Source: Nostoc linckia z4 | GTDB taxonomy: Bacteria > Cyanobacteriota > Cyanobacteriia > Cyanobacteriales > Nostocaceae | DNA: 64,000 bases | Assembly: GCF_002608075.1 (NCBI RefSeq) | Contig: NZ_LAHA01000037.1 | Location: forward strand, 1 to 64,000 | Reading direction: 5' to 3' | Part shown: positions 1 through 8,520 of the stretch, in pieces | How positions within the stretch are numbered: position 1 is the stretch's first letter | Layout: each line of letters begins with the position of its first letter | Notes under the pieces: model-generated | The model's input: only the letters and a program-made list of their open reading frames with translations | Database searches by the model: none | What the model was told of the DNA's origin: nothing | Position numbers and translations under genes: made by a program

Positions 1-45
1 AGGGAAGGGGGAAAGGTGAAAGGTGAAAGGGGAAAGGTTTTAAAT
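1..45. repeat. Purine-rich short tandem repeat
   Basis: A GGGAAAGGTGAAA-type array opens the window. Similar purine-rich arrays lie at 25308-25350 and 29832-29865. This is typical of the short tandemly repeated repeats scattered between genes in heterocyst-forming cyanobacteria. No gene is visible in 1-197. Confidence 0.7.
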
Positions 46-76
46 CACTTACCGTTTCCTCAGCCCGAAAGAAGCG

Positions 77-101
77 CATTTTTGGGTTGGCAGAGTACTA
101 G
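77..101. repeat. Dispersed repeat, copy 1
   Basis: CATTTTTGGGTTGGCAGA followed by a TACTAG-like end recurs at 29913-29937 with one or two changes. Both copies lie beside purine-rich repeat arrays, so they look like parts of one dispersed intergenic element. I see no coding potential. Confidence 0.6.
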
Positions 102-197
102 GGTAGCCCGCAGGGAATAATATGTTATCTATAGTAATTTAAATAGGACTTACGCAACGCCTATAAAAGTGGGCAGCGAAGGTTTCCCCATTCTCTT

Positions 198-590
198 TTA
201 TTCCAAACTAATTTTCCACAAGCCAGACAGTGGATTCGACTGTTGGAATTGATTATCGCTGCCCCCTAGCCAATTATTGCCATATACTAACCCAAGACTG
301 AATATTGCATTGATGGGATATTGCCCTAGCATTCCAAAGCCTTCAATATTGTTTGAGTCAGCGATCGCTTCCTGGTTCAACTGTATAGTTATTTGATTGC
401 CATCGTCAAAATAAATTGTCGCTCGTTTTTTGTGAAAGCGTACCTGGACTTTGTATACCCCACCAGTTGCATAATAGTAAGCTTTGGCGGGTAACTTTTG
501 ACCATCGATATTCTGCCCTTTGAATTCAACTGCCATAGCAGGGGTGCTTAGTAGTAAGAGAAATGCTAAGACTAACTTTAAAACTTTCAT
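198..590 (-). CDS. Secreted protein of unknown function
   Basis: 130 residues. The first 20 residues (MKVLKLVLAFLLLLSTPAMA) form a clear Sec signal peptide with an A-M-A cleavage site before VEFKGQ. The mature protein is about 110 residues, beta-strand-like with several aromatic residues, and has no cysteines. I recognise no family. It is the last gene on the minus strand of the radical SAM/LRR island, about 70 bases after the STM4011-like gene, so it may be co-transcribed. Nothing ties it functionally to the island. Periplasmic or exported location is inferred from the signal alone. Confidence 0.7.
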   Translation of the reverse strand: MKVLKLVLAFLLLLSTPAMAVEFKGQNIDGQKLPAKAYYYATGGVYKVQVRFHKKRATIYFDDGNQITIQLNQEAIADSNNIEGFGMLGQYPINAIFSLGLVYGNNWLGGSDNQFQQSNPLSGLWKISLE

Positions 591-659
591 AATTCTTGCT
601 GTAGGGAGATGGAGAATAGAAATTATGAAATTACGTTTGGTGAATGCAAATTGGTATAA

Positions 660-1541
660 TTATAGTCTACCGTTCCTTAAGGCTAAATTAGTCCATTGTT
701 CGGGTATTCTTTCTAAAATACCAGAACCGAACACCTGATTCATGTTTAAATAATCGAGATGAATGTAACCAATATGACAGTGACAAGTTTGGTTAGTACA
801 AGGTTGGTCAGATAAAGCTGTTGCCCAATCAGAATCATAAATATTACCAATTGGCGATTTAATAAAATGACAACGACGCATTGTCCCATCGCCATCAACA
901 GAAATTACTGATTTTCCAGCCCGACAAGAATGACCAAAGCTAGGATAATGTTTGGTATTTAATTCATATAATGGGTCGATAAATTGGAAAAACTCTCTGT
1001 CTGATGGTGATAAATTGGGGAGTTCAGCTTTGACAGCATTAATCCACAGATAAACTTGATTTGGTAATTCTTGACGTAAAGCGGCTATTTCTGATTTAAA
1101 CTTAGGAAAGCCCACAACTCCGACGCTAAATTTAACATTTTGGTGGTGTAATTGAAGGCATTTGGATAAAAAGCGATCGCGTGACACCCATTCTGAATGA
1201 AAAGTCGCCCAAAGTGCCAATTTTTCTTTATTACATTCCTCTACCCAATCTAGCTGACAAGAAAGATTAGTTTGAATTGCAGCTTTATTAACATTGGGTA
1301 AATTCGTTAATTTTACCAAAGCTTGCTGATACCAAGAATGGATTAAAGCTTCTCCCCAAGGGGTAAACAGAATTGAAAATTGATGTTGGGGATGTTGGGA
1401 AATCCAATTGACAAACCGTTCTAAAGATTGTTTATCGATTGCTAATTCTGCGGCTGTTTGTTGGCGTTTAGCAAAGGGGCAATATTCACAGCCGTAGTTG
1501 CAACTGATTAGAGAACCGCGATAGAGGATGGTGAGGTGCAT
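660..1541 (-). CDS. Radical SAM protein, STM4011-like, with Cys-rich C-terminus
   Basis: 293 residues. The radical SAM cluster motif C-x3-C-x2-C is at residues 14-21 (SCNYGCEYC), very near the N-terminus. The C-terminal third carries a second group of cysteines (CRAG, RRCHF, QPC, QTCHCH), arranged like a SPASM or twitch auxiliary Fe-S site. Such enzymes often modify peptides. It follows an LRR gene of the STM4015 type by 37 bases on the same strand and shares the island with the STM4012-, STM4013- and STM4014-like genes. I assign it to the STM4011 family from size, motif position and neighbours; I could not run a search. The substrate is unknown. A modification of the LRR proteins or of their conserved tails is an inference. 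Confidence 0.8.
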   Translation of the reverse strand: MHLTILYRGSLISCNYGCEYCPFAKRQQTAAELAIDKQSLERFVNWISQHPQHQFSILFTPWGEALIHSWYQQALVKLTNLPNVNKAAIQTNLSCQLDWVEECNKEKLALWATFHSEWVSRDRFLSKCLQLHHQNVKFSVGVVGFPKFKSEIAALRQELPNQVYLWINAVKAELPNLSPSDREFFQFIDPLYELNTKHYPSFGHSCRAGKSVISVDGDGTMRRCHFIKSPIGNIYDSDWATALSDQPCTNQTCHCHIGYIHLDYLNMNQVFGSGILERIPEQWTNLALRNGRL

Positions 1542-1578
1542 ATTAATTTAATATCTAAATAAATTTATTTAAAATTGA

Positions 1579-2787
1579 TTACTCAGAAACAGAACAATAG
1601 CGGTCTTCTGGACTCTTTAATGTATCTGTGATGACTTCAACATCTAACAGTTTCAAGCGTTCAATCATTTCTTCAGTTAAACAACTATCATAAAGGTTAA
1701 GAATATCTAGCTGATTCACAGCAGGACAATTTAGTAAAGCTTCAGCACCATCATCACCTAAGTTTCCTAACGAAAGGTCTAAAACTTTGATTGTATTGAT
1801 GACAGGAGAGTTAGCAAGAGTAACGGCAATATTATCGCTATATTCACTGTTACGCAGTCCCAAATAAGTCAATTTGGGAAATAGCTCGCCTGAGAAAATT
1901 GGCATTAAATCATCAATGGAAGAGTTACCACCATATTCCTCACTACCTAACCATAATTCTAAATGTTCTAATGCTGGTAGTTCCAGAGAGAGAATTTGAG
2001 CAATTTTGTCACGCCCTAATCCTCCAGTTTCTACAATTAGCGTTTTCAAATGCTCGTGACGTAAAGAAATAAATTTTTCCCAAGGCTCACCGTATATGTG
2101 GCGTTCATCTCCACCACGAACTAGCAACATTTCTAGATTAGGAAAAGCTTTTAAAATTAGGCTAATATCCTGAATAGGTGTCCAAGATATCTGGTAATCT
2201 ATGTCATAAGGCCCGTAAAAAAGTGCTTTAATATTTTTTAAAATATTTGTAGGTAAAATGCGCCATAAGTCATAGTAACCTCTAAATATCAAAGCTTCTA
2301 CTTTATGGATTTTTGGTTCTTTTAAAAAGTTCGTAACATCATCATCCATAACATAAGCTTTTTCAGCATGATTTTGCAGACCTATATTAGGGTCATAGCT
2401 TTCAACTTCCCGATAGTAGAATTCTGTAAAAGTATTATAGATATACCCCTCAATTAAGGTTTCGTCTATTCGCTCAAATAAGTCCCAATATTTATATTCT
2501 TGTAAAACTTGTTTAACTTGAGGTTCAATGCGTTAGCATAATAAATTATAGGCTGCTTGACGTACTTTTCTTGAAGAATCTTGCAATGACTGAATTACCA
2601 AATTTAAACCTTCTGCTTGATAATGTAATGCATCTTGAACAGCCGCTACCCGTATCTCAACATCAGGATTTACTAAACGTTTTCTAACACCTTCAATTCC
2701 ACCTAAAACAGCACCTTGTATTGGTGGCGGTGCTTCTCCTCCAAGTACTGCATCAAATTCTCTAGGTTGATTTTGATTGTCTGTCAT
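1579..2787 (-). pseudogene. STM4015-like LRR protein with shared LGG N-terminal module, interrupted by one stop codon
   Basis: The reading frame runs unbroken from ATG 2787 to TAA 1579 except for one in-frame TAA at 2535-2533 (codon 85). The paralogue at 9997-11250 has glutamine (V-L-K-Q-R-I-E-P-Q) where this gene reads L-L-C-stop-R-I-E-P-Q, so the stop is a single change at a module boundary. Residues 1-84 hold the shared module (QPREFDAVLGG, then AVLGGIEGVRKRL, then HEAT-like). The part after the stop restores about 60 residues of linker and then 256 residues of LRR ending in the tail R-Y-C-S-V-S-E. It is either a recent pseudogene or yields two pieces: the free 84-residue module, and an LRR part restarted at ATG 2349. 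The stop affects nothing else in the frame. Confidence 0.8.
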
Positions 2788-2832
2788 ATTTTCCTTATTA
2801 CTTGCTTCTATACAAATATGATTGAAAATCCA

Positions 2833-4272
2833 CTATTTCAACTCATAATCCTGCATTAATTCCTGAACTTTCTCAGAAAATAACCATGCGCCGATAGTAT
2901 CAGAACGTTCAATGCCAAATTCAGTTAAGTGTAAACTATCTTCATCTTTTATCGCCAAATTTAAAGTCAGCAATTCTGAAAGTTCTGGAAAATCAGCGTC
3001 TACTTGACTAGCAAATCGCTGACGATAATTAACGAAATTTAATCCTTCATCAGAAAGTAAAGATAATAAAATATATCGCCGACGTTGTTCTTCTGCATTT
3101 AGTTGAAAGCCGTAATGCGCGTATTCAAATAACTCATCGGCTGTTTGAATATATGCTTGCAAAATATCACGAATTCCCTTTGCACCCACCGCATATTCGT
3201 TGGAGTAGTGCAAAGTATTTGTGTAGGAACGTGCGCCACAACCTAAACCAACCATACCGTCGGCTTGACAGCAGTAGATGGGAGAGGGGGGAGACAAGGG
3301 AGACAAGGGAGAGGGGGGAGACAAGGGAGAAAGATTGCTACCTTGTCCCCCTTGTCCCCCTTGTCCCCCTTGTCCACCTTGTCCCCCTTGTCCCCCTTGT
3401 CGAAACATCCGCATAGATACTTGAGTATACCCTTCAGACAACAGGAGCGATCGCCCCTCGCGGTAACAAGCTAAACGAATATCGTCCCATTCTTTGTCTG
3501 TGCGTCCCAAACCTGTTAACGGCCGTACATACAAGGGATACAGATAAATTTCTTCTGGTTGAAAGCGCAAAGCAGTATGTATTGATTGCAACCAAGTATC
3601 GACGGTTTGACCGGGTAAACCGTAAATTAGGTCAATATTCAAAGTCGGAAATCCAGCTTCTTTTATCCTTGTCAAAGCTGCTTCTACTTGAGTATTAGAT
3701 TGACGGCGCTGGGTTGCTAAGACTTCCGACTCGATGAAACTTTGGACACCAATGCTAACACGATCTATAGAGTGCGATCGCAACAGTTTTAACTTTTCCT
3801 CAGTTGCAGTTTCTGGTGAAACTTCCACAGAAATCGGAATTTCCTGTAACTTTGCACCCATAGTATTTTCAGCAATATCGAGAACAGTTGCGAGATGCTG
3901 AATGGGTAACTGAGTCGGAGTTCCCCCACCGATAGCGAACCTTGCAAATGACGCATCACCCAACACCGCTTTCATCCGTTGCGCCTGTCGCTGTAACGTG
4001 CGGACATATTGACTGATAAAATCTTCATTGTGGCTGACTGTGGTAAACAAATTGCAGAAACCACAACGCATTTCACAAAACGGTATGTGTATGTAAAGAA
4101 ATAGTGCTTGTCTATCTTGCTGCGTCCAAAGTTCCGGGAGATATATAGGTGGGTTGAAAGGACGATAAGCTGTTTTATGGGGATAAGAATAAATGTATGC
4201 TTGATAGGGAGACTGGGCAATTTTAGATTTTAGATTTTGGATTTTAGATTGAGGATTTTGGGTTTTAATCAT
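2833..4272 (-). CDS. HemN/HemW-like radical SAM protein, STM4012-like
   Basis: 479 residues. The radical SAM motif C-x3-C-x2-C is at C66, C70 and C73 (IPFCEMRCGFC), followed by the HemN-like GGGTPTQL segment. The protein resembles coproporphyrinogen dehydrogenase and HemW relatives; I call it STM4012-like because of its neighbours. Two parts come from dispersed repeats. The first 18 residues (MIKTQNPQSKIQNLKSKI) are a translated genome repeat. An insert of about 45 residues near residues 290-335 (Gly-Gly-Gln repeats, then Ser-Pro-Leu repeats) comes from the inverted repeat at 3279-3401. The true start may lie after the repeat, although no ATG is present there. The stop is 45 bases before the interrupted LRR gene. 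Substrate unknown. Confidence 0.82.
   Translation of the reverse strand: MIKTQNPQSKIQNLKSKIAQSPYQAYIYSYPHKTAYRPFNPPIYLPELWTQQDRQALFLYIHIPFCEMRCGFCNLFTTVSHNEDFISQYVRTLQRQAQRMKAVLGDASFARFAIGGGTPTQLPIQHLATVLDIAENTMGAKLQEIPISVEVSPETATEEKLKLLRSHSIDRVSIGVQSFIESEVLATQRRQSNTQVEAALTRIKEAGFPTLNIDLIYGLPGQTVDTWLQSIHTALRFQPEEIYLYPLYVRPLTGLGRTDKEWDDIRLACYREGRSLLLSEGYTQVSMRMFRQGGQGGQGGQGGQGGQGGQGSNLSPLSPPSPLSPLSPPSPIYCCQADGMVGLGCGARSYTNTLHYSNEYAVGAKGIRDILQAYIQTADELFEYAHYGFQLNAEEQRRRYILLSLLSDEGLNFVNYRQRFASQVDADFPELSELLTLNLAIKDEDSLHLTEFGIERSDTIGAWLFSEKVQELMQDYELK
3279..3401. repeat. Snap-back tandem repeat inserted in a coding region
   Basis: A purine arm built on GGGAGACAA is followed after a short spacer by a pyrimidine arm built on TTGTCCCCC. 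The arms are complementary and could form a long hairpin. The element sits in frame inside the STM4012-like radical SAM gene, where it encodes Gly-Gly-Gln and Ser-Pro-Leu repeats. The same purine-then-pyrimidine design is seen at 29832-29899 and 43486-43630 between genes. Confidence 0.85.
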
Positions 4273-4287
4273 AAATTTTCAAGGTTT

Positions 4288-5088
4288 TCATAAAATAAAC
4301 TCTGCATAGGGAACAGTCCAAACAACGGGATGGCTGAGTCGATGTCCAGTGTAACCATCTTCACCATAAGTTGTCCCGTGGTCGGAACAGAGAATGCAAA
4401 AAGTAGAATGTCTTTGGCGTATAATATTCCAGAGTTTGGCTAATTGACCATCTACATATTCCAAAGCTGCGGCGTGAGATTCAATGGTGTCGATTTTATC
4501 CTTTGCGTTGGGAAGGTAAAAGTAATTTGGTTGATGCAAAGCGGAAATATTTATAAATAAAAATATGCGTTGATTATGTGGCGTTTTTTCTAAAATTTCC
4601 TTCGCCAAGTTTACCTGATTTTCTGTAGATTCGGGATTAGTAACACCTAACTCTGGACTCCAGTAACTTTCGGCAAACATTGAAGGAAATACATTACCTA
4701 TAGGATTGCGTTTGTTAAAAAAACCAACTCCACCAATGCAAACTGTATGATATCCCTTGGCAGCTAATCCACTAACAATATTTGAGCTATCTAACACACA
4801 AGTTTTATCAGTTGTGGTGGTACTTCCTTCAAATCCCAAAGCAAAAATCCGGGGGTGAATTCCTGGCGTTACAGGTGTAGGTAAAAAGCCTGCGAAAAAA
4901 GCATGATGCGCCGCGTAAGTGAAATTTCCAGGTGAATGACGTTCTTCCCAACCTGTTTTAGGTAAAACTTTTTCTAAATTAGGAGTCCGTTTTTGTGCGA
5001 GTAATTTTTTGGCTACATCGTAACGTAGTGTATCTAGAGTAATAAATAAAATATCATAAGTTCCCACGATTTGATTCATATTAAACAT
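4288..5088 (-). CDS. Sulfatase/alkaline phosphatase-fold hydrolase, STM4013-like
   Basis: 266 residues, short for the superfamily. Seen: an N-terminal metal site (FITLDTLRYD), a candidate nucleophile in the NFTYAAHHAFFAGF segment (Thr or Ser rather than a formylglycine Cys in C-x-P-x-R), and a C-terminal metal site (LCSDHGTTYGEDG, then TGHRLSH). This is the layout of alkaline-phosphatase-type phosphodi- or monoesterases. ATG 5088 is used; an in-frame ATG at 5079 is possible. It starts within two bases of the upstream ATP-grasp stop, so translation is probably coupled. No signal peptide, so likely cytoplasmic. I assign it to the STM4013 family by context. The substrate is unknown and sulfatase activity should not be assumed. 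Confidence 0.78.
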   Translation of the reverse strand: MFNMNQIVGTYDILFITLDTLRYDVAKKLLAQKRTPNLEKVLPKTGWEERHSPGNFTYAAHHAFFAGFLPTPVTPGIHPRIFALGFEGSTTTTDKTCVLDSSNIVSGLAAKGYHTVCIGGVGFFNKRNPIGNVFPSMFAESYWSPELGVTNPESTENQVNLAKEILEKTPHNQRIFLFINISALHQPNYFYLPNAKDKIDTIESHAAALEYVDGQLAKLWNIIRQRHSTFCILCSDHGTTYGEDGYTGHRLSHPVVWTVPYAEFIL

Positions 5089-5089
5089 A

Positions 5090-6280
5090 TTAAAAATTTT
5101 TCTTTATTCTCTGTGTTCTCTGCGTCTTTGCGGTTCGTTCCAAAACTGCCTTAACTTCACTCGTATAAGTATCCATCCCATCCCACAAAATTCCCGGTAG
5201 TAAATCGCCAAAAGCATTAATCTCTAATATTGCATGAGTTTTCCAATCTGGTAAAATTAGTAAATCAACTCCGCAATACAAACTATCAAGAAATAACGCT
5301 GCTGCTTGTTCGCAAGTTTGCTTCATCATCTCCCAATTTTCTACACCAACTTTTGCTAAAAATTCATCTGTATTTCCCCGTTCATTCCCTAAATGCAAAT
5401 TTGTCATGGGACTTTTACCAAGGCGAACAACGATATGCTGTGCTTCACCATTGATAACCACGATACGCACATCAAAACCGCATCCTTGTAAATGTGCTTT
5501 GGGTAGCCATTCTTCAACTTGTACGCCTTCTGCTGTCAAAATGTTGATGATATCGGCGATTTCTTCATGATGAGTGTAGTGACTAATTTTACGGGAGTTG
5601 TAGAGTAGAGTTTCGCCATTTTCCCGCACTCGTTCGACGGTGGTAATAGCTGATTCAAAACGGGAATTTGCGCGATAAGCAACAACTCCAGAAGCGGCGG
5701 AACCGTGGGAAAGTTTGACGAATACTCGTTCTATTCCCTGGGTTTGCATTTGTTCGCGCAAATGTTCGTAATTGTGAATTTTACCTAGAGAACGAGGAAC
5801 GGGGATATTATGACGGCTGAATCTTTCGTGACAAGCTGGTTTGTCAAACATCACAGCGATGTCTTGGGGATGGTTCATGAAGTACCCCTCCCCGCAAGCG
5901 ATGAGGGTAGTAAGTTGTGTTTCCCATTTTTGCAACAGATACCGCCAGCCTAAATACCACTGTCGCGGATAGAGGATGAGTCCTTTGTCAAATTCTAATT
6001 TTGTCGCGGCTTCTGCACTGATATGTTGATGACTGGAAGTAGAAAAAATTTCCCTACTCCCTTCTGCGATGATGGCTTTATCGACATCAAAGTTTTTTTC
6101 TGGAGAGTCAAAGCGGATAATAGTATTGGGTGTATTGAATTGTTCGAGGGTTTGTTTTCCTGCTATTAAGTCGGCGTAATCTACTACGGTAGCTGGTGGT
6201 AAGTTGAAATGGGCGATCGCTTCTTGGAAGAAACCGACACGGCGGTTTTCAGGGTTGGCGATGAGGATGAAATTTAGCAT
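5090..6280 (-). CDS. ATP-grasp protein, STM4014-like
   Basis: 396 residues. The middle and C-terminal parts show ATP-grasp features: RVFVKLSHGSAASGV (ATP-binding lysine and glycine-rich loop), GCGFDVRIVVING, and DLLILPDWKTHAILEINAFGDLLPG (Mg-binding Glu and Asn). Family members ligate a carboxylate to an amine or thiol, often on peptides. The last 15 or so residues (RTAKTQRTQRIKKNF) come from a common dispersed repeat (see 5101-5140) and are probably not functional. The gene is almost joined to the STM4013-like gene downstream and follows the LRR gene at 6342 by about 60 bases. Assignment to the STM4014 family rests on fold and synteny. Confidence 0.75.
   Translation of the reverse strand: MLNFILIANPENRRVGFFQEAIAHFNLPPATVVDYADLIAGKQTLEQFNTPNTIIRFDSPEKNFDVDKAIIAEGSREIFSTSSHQHISAEAATKLEFDKGLILYPRQWYLGWRYLLQKWETQLTTLIACGEGYFMNHPQDIAVMFDKPACHERFSRHNIPVPRSLGKIHNYEHLREQMQTQGIERVFVKLSHGSAASGVVAYRANSRFESAITTVERVRENGETLLYNSRKISHYTHHEEIADIINILTAEGVQVEEWLPKAHLQGCGFDVRIVVINGEAQHIVVRLGKSPMTNLHLGNERGNTDEFLAKVGVENWEMMKQTCEQAAALFLDSLYCGVDLLILPDWKTHAILEINAFGDLLPGILWDGMDTYTSEVKAVLERTAKTQRTQRIKKNF
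5101..5140. repeat. Dispersed repeat forming the 3' end of the ATP-grasp gene
   Basis: TCTCTGCGTCTTTGCGGTTCGTT is a variant of the CTGCGCCTCGGCGGTTCGTT element seen at 14130-14160 and 16190-16208. Here it overlaps the coding end of the ATP-grasp gene and supplies its last residues. Confidence 0.65.
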
Positions 6281-6295
6281 TATCTAATATATTTT

Positions 6296-6341
6296 TTATT
6301 CGTGGAGGGCAGAATAGCGATCGGCAAATTCAGATTCTTCA
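6296..6341 (-). pseudogene. Orphan C-terminal tail of an LRR protein
   Basis: Just after the LRR stop (TAA 6344-6342), another frame reads E-E-S-E-F-A-D-R-Y-S-A-L-H-E-stop, the family's R-Y-x4-E tail. It has no start of its own. It looks like the 3' remnant of an older STM4015-like gene left when the present gene end was put in place. Confidence 0.65.
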
Positions 6342-7301
6342 TTACTCATACAAAGCACAGTATCGTGACACGCTACATCCTCCTTCGATTTCATCCTGTT
6401 GTTCGTCTGCAATCACCTGACAATTAAGCTGTAACAATCGTTGAACCATACCCTCTGATACGCAATTATTAGAAATGTTGAGGGTATGAAGTTGATTTAT
6501 CGCTGGACAATTTAACAAAGCGTTTGCCCCATAATCGCTTAAATTACCCATTGATAAATCAAGCACTAAGAGACGTTCAATCATTGGCGATCGCACTATA
6601 TTCTCTGCAAGCAAGTCAGAAAACTCGCTGCTACGAAGTCCTAAGTAAGCCAAATTTGGAAATGATTCACCAAAGAAAATTGGTATCAAATTATCAATAA
6701 TAAATGTTTCATTCCTTAGTTGCCTACCTAGCCACAGTTCCAAGCATTCTAGATTTGGTAATTCTAAAGCACAAATTTGAGAGAAATTTCTATCATCGAT
6801 ATCTGCTGTTTCGATGATTAGTGTTTTGAGATTTTTATGGATTAAAGTTTCGCATTCTAAGAGATATTCATAAAATTGACCGCGTACTTTTAGCAATTGC
6901 AAATTAGGAAATGCTTCTAGAATTGGACGAATATCAAAAATTGCTAGCTTAGATTTGCGATATTCATGTTGTTCTGCATCTCCTATAAATAATGCTTGAA
7001 GATTAGGCAGTTTTTCATAGGCATCGCAAAGTGCTTCTAAAACTATCCCAAAACAGATATTATTATTGTTCCAGTAATTTTCATATTCTATTTGACAAAT
7101 CAAAGCTTGAATTTTGCTAGATTGAGGGTCTTCCAAGAGATTATAAAAACTCTCTAAATTTATATTTTTACTGCGATTTTCTGGTTGAATTTGAATCGCA
7201 TAAGCATGATTTTCAGGGTTGCTAATACCAACTTGAGGATTAAATTGTTGGAATTTCCAGTTTTCCAGATTGAGAAAAAGTTGACTAATACTTTCTGACA
7301 T
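6342..7301 (-). CDS. STM4015-like LRR protein lacking the LGG N-terminal module
   Basis: 319 residues when started at ATG 7301, which overlaps the upstream WD40 stop as TAATG and has a strong GGAGG seven bases before it. An ATG four codons upstream lies inside that ribosome site and is rejected. The sequence begins directly with the segment that follows the HEAT part in its paralogues (LENWKFQQFNPQVG) and continues through leucine-rich repeats (IRPILEAFPNLQLLKVRG, LPNLECLELWLG, FPNLAYLGLRSSEFSD) to the tail S-R-Y-C-A-L-Y-E. With the upstream WD40 gene it forms a translationally coupled pair, as if a WD40 unit had been inserted between module and LRR. Confidence 0.82.
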   Translation of the reverse strand: MSESISQLFLNLENWKFQQFNPQVGISNPENHAYAIQIQPENRSKNINLESFYNLLEDPQSSKIQALICQIEYENYWNNNNICFGIVLEALCDAYEKLPNLQALFIGDAEQHEYRKSKLAIFDIRPILEAFPNLQLLKVRGQFYEYLLECETLIHKNLKTLIIETADIDDRNFSQICALELPNLECLELWLGRQLRNETFIIDNLIPIFFGESFPNLAYLGLRSSEFSDLLAENIVRSPMIERLLVLDLSMGNLSDYGANALLNCPAINQLHTLNISNNCVSEGMVQRLLQLNCQVIADEQQDEIEGGCSVSRYCALYE

Positions 7302-8509
7302 TAAAACCTCCATACTTTGACTGTGTGATCTACACCACCACTCACTAATATTTGCCCATTAGAACTTAGTGCTAATGAACGAATAGCTCCTGCATGACCT
7401 TGAAATGAGAAAATTTTCTTTCCTGAAGCTAAATCCCAGACTTTGATATTTTGGTCTCCAGCAGTCAGAAAAGTTTTACCATCGGGACTGAATACGATAG
7501 AACGAACCCAACCAGCATGACCGTAAAAAGAAAAAATTTCTTCCCCAGTTTGCATATCCCAAATTTTAATTCTCTGGTCACTACCACTTACTAATGTACG
7601 CCCGTTAGGGCTAATTGCTAAAGACCGTATTGAATGGGAATGTCCTATAAGACTCCAAATTTCACGTCTAGAATTTAAATCCCAAATTTTGATACTTCTA
7701 TCTTCACCGCCACTGATTAAAAGCTTGCCATCAGGAGATATACAAAGAGCATAAATTGAGCGACGATGCCCTTCTAAAATAGCAACTTCTTCACCCCAAT
7801 TCCACTGCCAAATTTTGATACATCCATTTCCATCTGCACTTACAAAGCTTTCTCCATTAGGATGTATAGCCAGAGCATAAGTTATAGTTAAATTATTGCT
7901 TAATTTAGCAATATATTTACCTATATTTATATCCCAAATTATTATATTTTTATCTGCACCAGCACTAATCATCTTTTCTCCATCAGGACTAATAGCTACC
8001 CAATTAATATCAGAAGTATGATGATGATTAAACCGCAGATCAAATTTTTCTTGTCCTGTCTCTAAATTCCAGACTTTCGGCGAATTGATACTGTTATAGC
8101 GGCTATCACCTGAACCACATACCAAAGTTTTGTTATCAGGACTAATAGCTACAGAATGAACTTGTTGGTAATATGCTTTTAATGTATGAACGCACTGAAA
8201 AAATTCATAAGGATTAAAGTCTTGCAGTGCTTGTTTGACAGATAATTCCGTGCGCGATTGCAAAATCTTATAAGCCGATAATCTCACCTGTCCCGACTGA
8301 TTATGTAGGGCTTGAATTACTATCTCCAAACCTAGATCGCCGTAATTCAACGCTTCGGAAAGTGCATTCACTTGTACCTCAACCACCGAACTTCTTAACC
8401 GGCTTCTTACCCCCTCAAGTCCTCCTAAAATTACACCATGAACTGGTGGTGGTACTTCTCCACCAAGTACTGCATCGTATTCTCTTGGTTTATTTGGATT
8501 GTTGTTCAT
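7301..8509 (-). CDS. WD40 protein with shared LGG N-terminal module
   Basis: 402 residues. Residues 1-85 are the shared module: KPREYDAVLGG, PPPVHG, VILGGLEGVRSRL, then a HEAT-like helical pair ending in A-Y-K-I-L-Q-S-R. A linker (KQALQDFNPYEFF) leads into about seven WD40 blades (VAISPDNKTLVCGSGD, IKIWDLNSRREI, VKVWRF at the end), long enough for one complete propeller. A scaffold or binding role is expected for the propeller. Its stop overlaps the start of the LRR gene at 7301, so both are made together. No catalytic motif is seen. Confidence 0.88.
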   Translation of the reverse strand: MNNNPNKPREYDAVLGGEVPPPVHGVILGGLEGVRSRLRSSVVEVQVNALSEALNYGDLGLEIVIQALHNQSGQVRLSAYKILQSRTELSVKQALQDFNPYEFFQCVHTLKAYYQQVHSVAISPDNKTLVCGSGDSRYNSINSPKVWNLETGQEKFDLRFNHHHTSDINWVAISPDGEKMISAGADKNIIIWDINIGKYIAKLSNNLTITYALAIHPNGESFVSADGNGCIKIWQWNWGEEVAILEGHRRSIYALCISPDGKLLISGGEDRSIKIWDLNSRREIWSLIGHSHSIRSLAISPNGRTLVSGSDQRIKIWDMQTGEEIFSFYGHAGWVRSIVFSPDGKTFLTAGDQNIKVWDLASGKKIFSFQGHAGAIRSLALSSNGQILVSGGVDHTVKVWRF

Positions 8510-8520
8510 CTTAGATAAAC

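Noticed and set aside
3153-3474. Two plus-strand frames across 3153-3474
   Set aside because: They are made of the snap-back repeat and lie antisense to the radical SAM gene; their Leu-Ser-Pro and Arg-Gly-Glu repeats follow only from the repeat units.
2833-4272. Oxygen-independent coproporphyrinogen oxidase (HemN) as a heme gene
   Set aside because: The island context and the match to the STM4012 set argue for a peptide- or cofactor-related paralogue; no heme genes are adjacent.
4288-5088. Classical sulfatase
   Set aside because: No C-x-P-x-R or S-x-P-x-R formylglycine motif is present; only the wider alkaline-phosphatase superfamily is supported.
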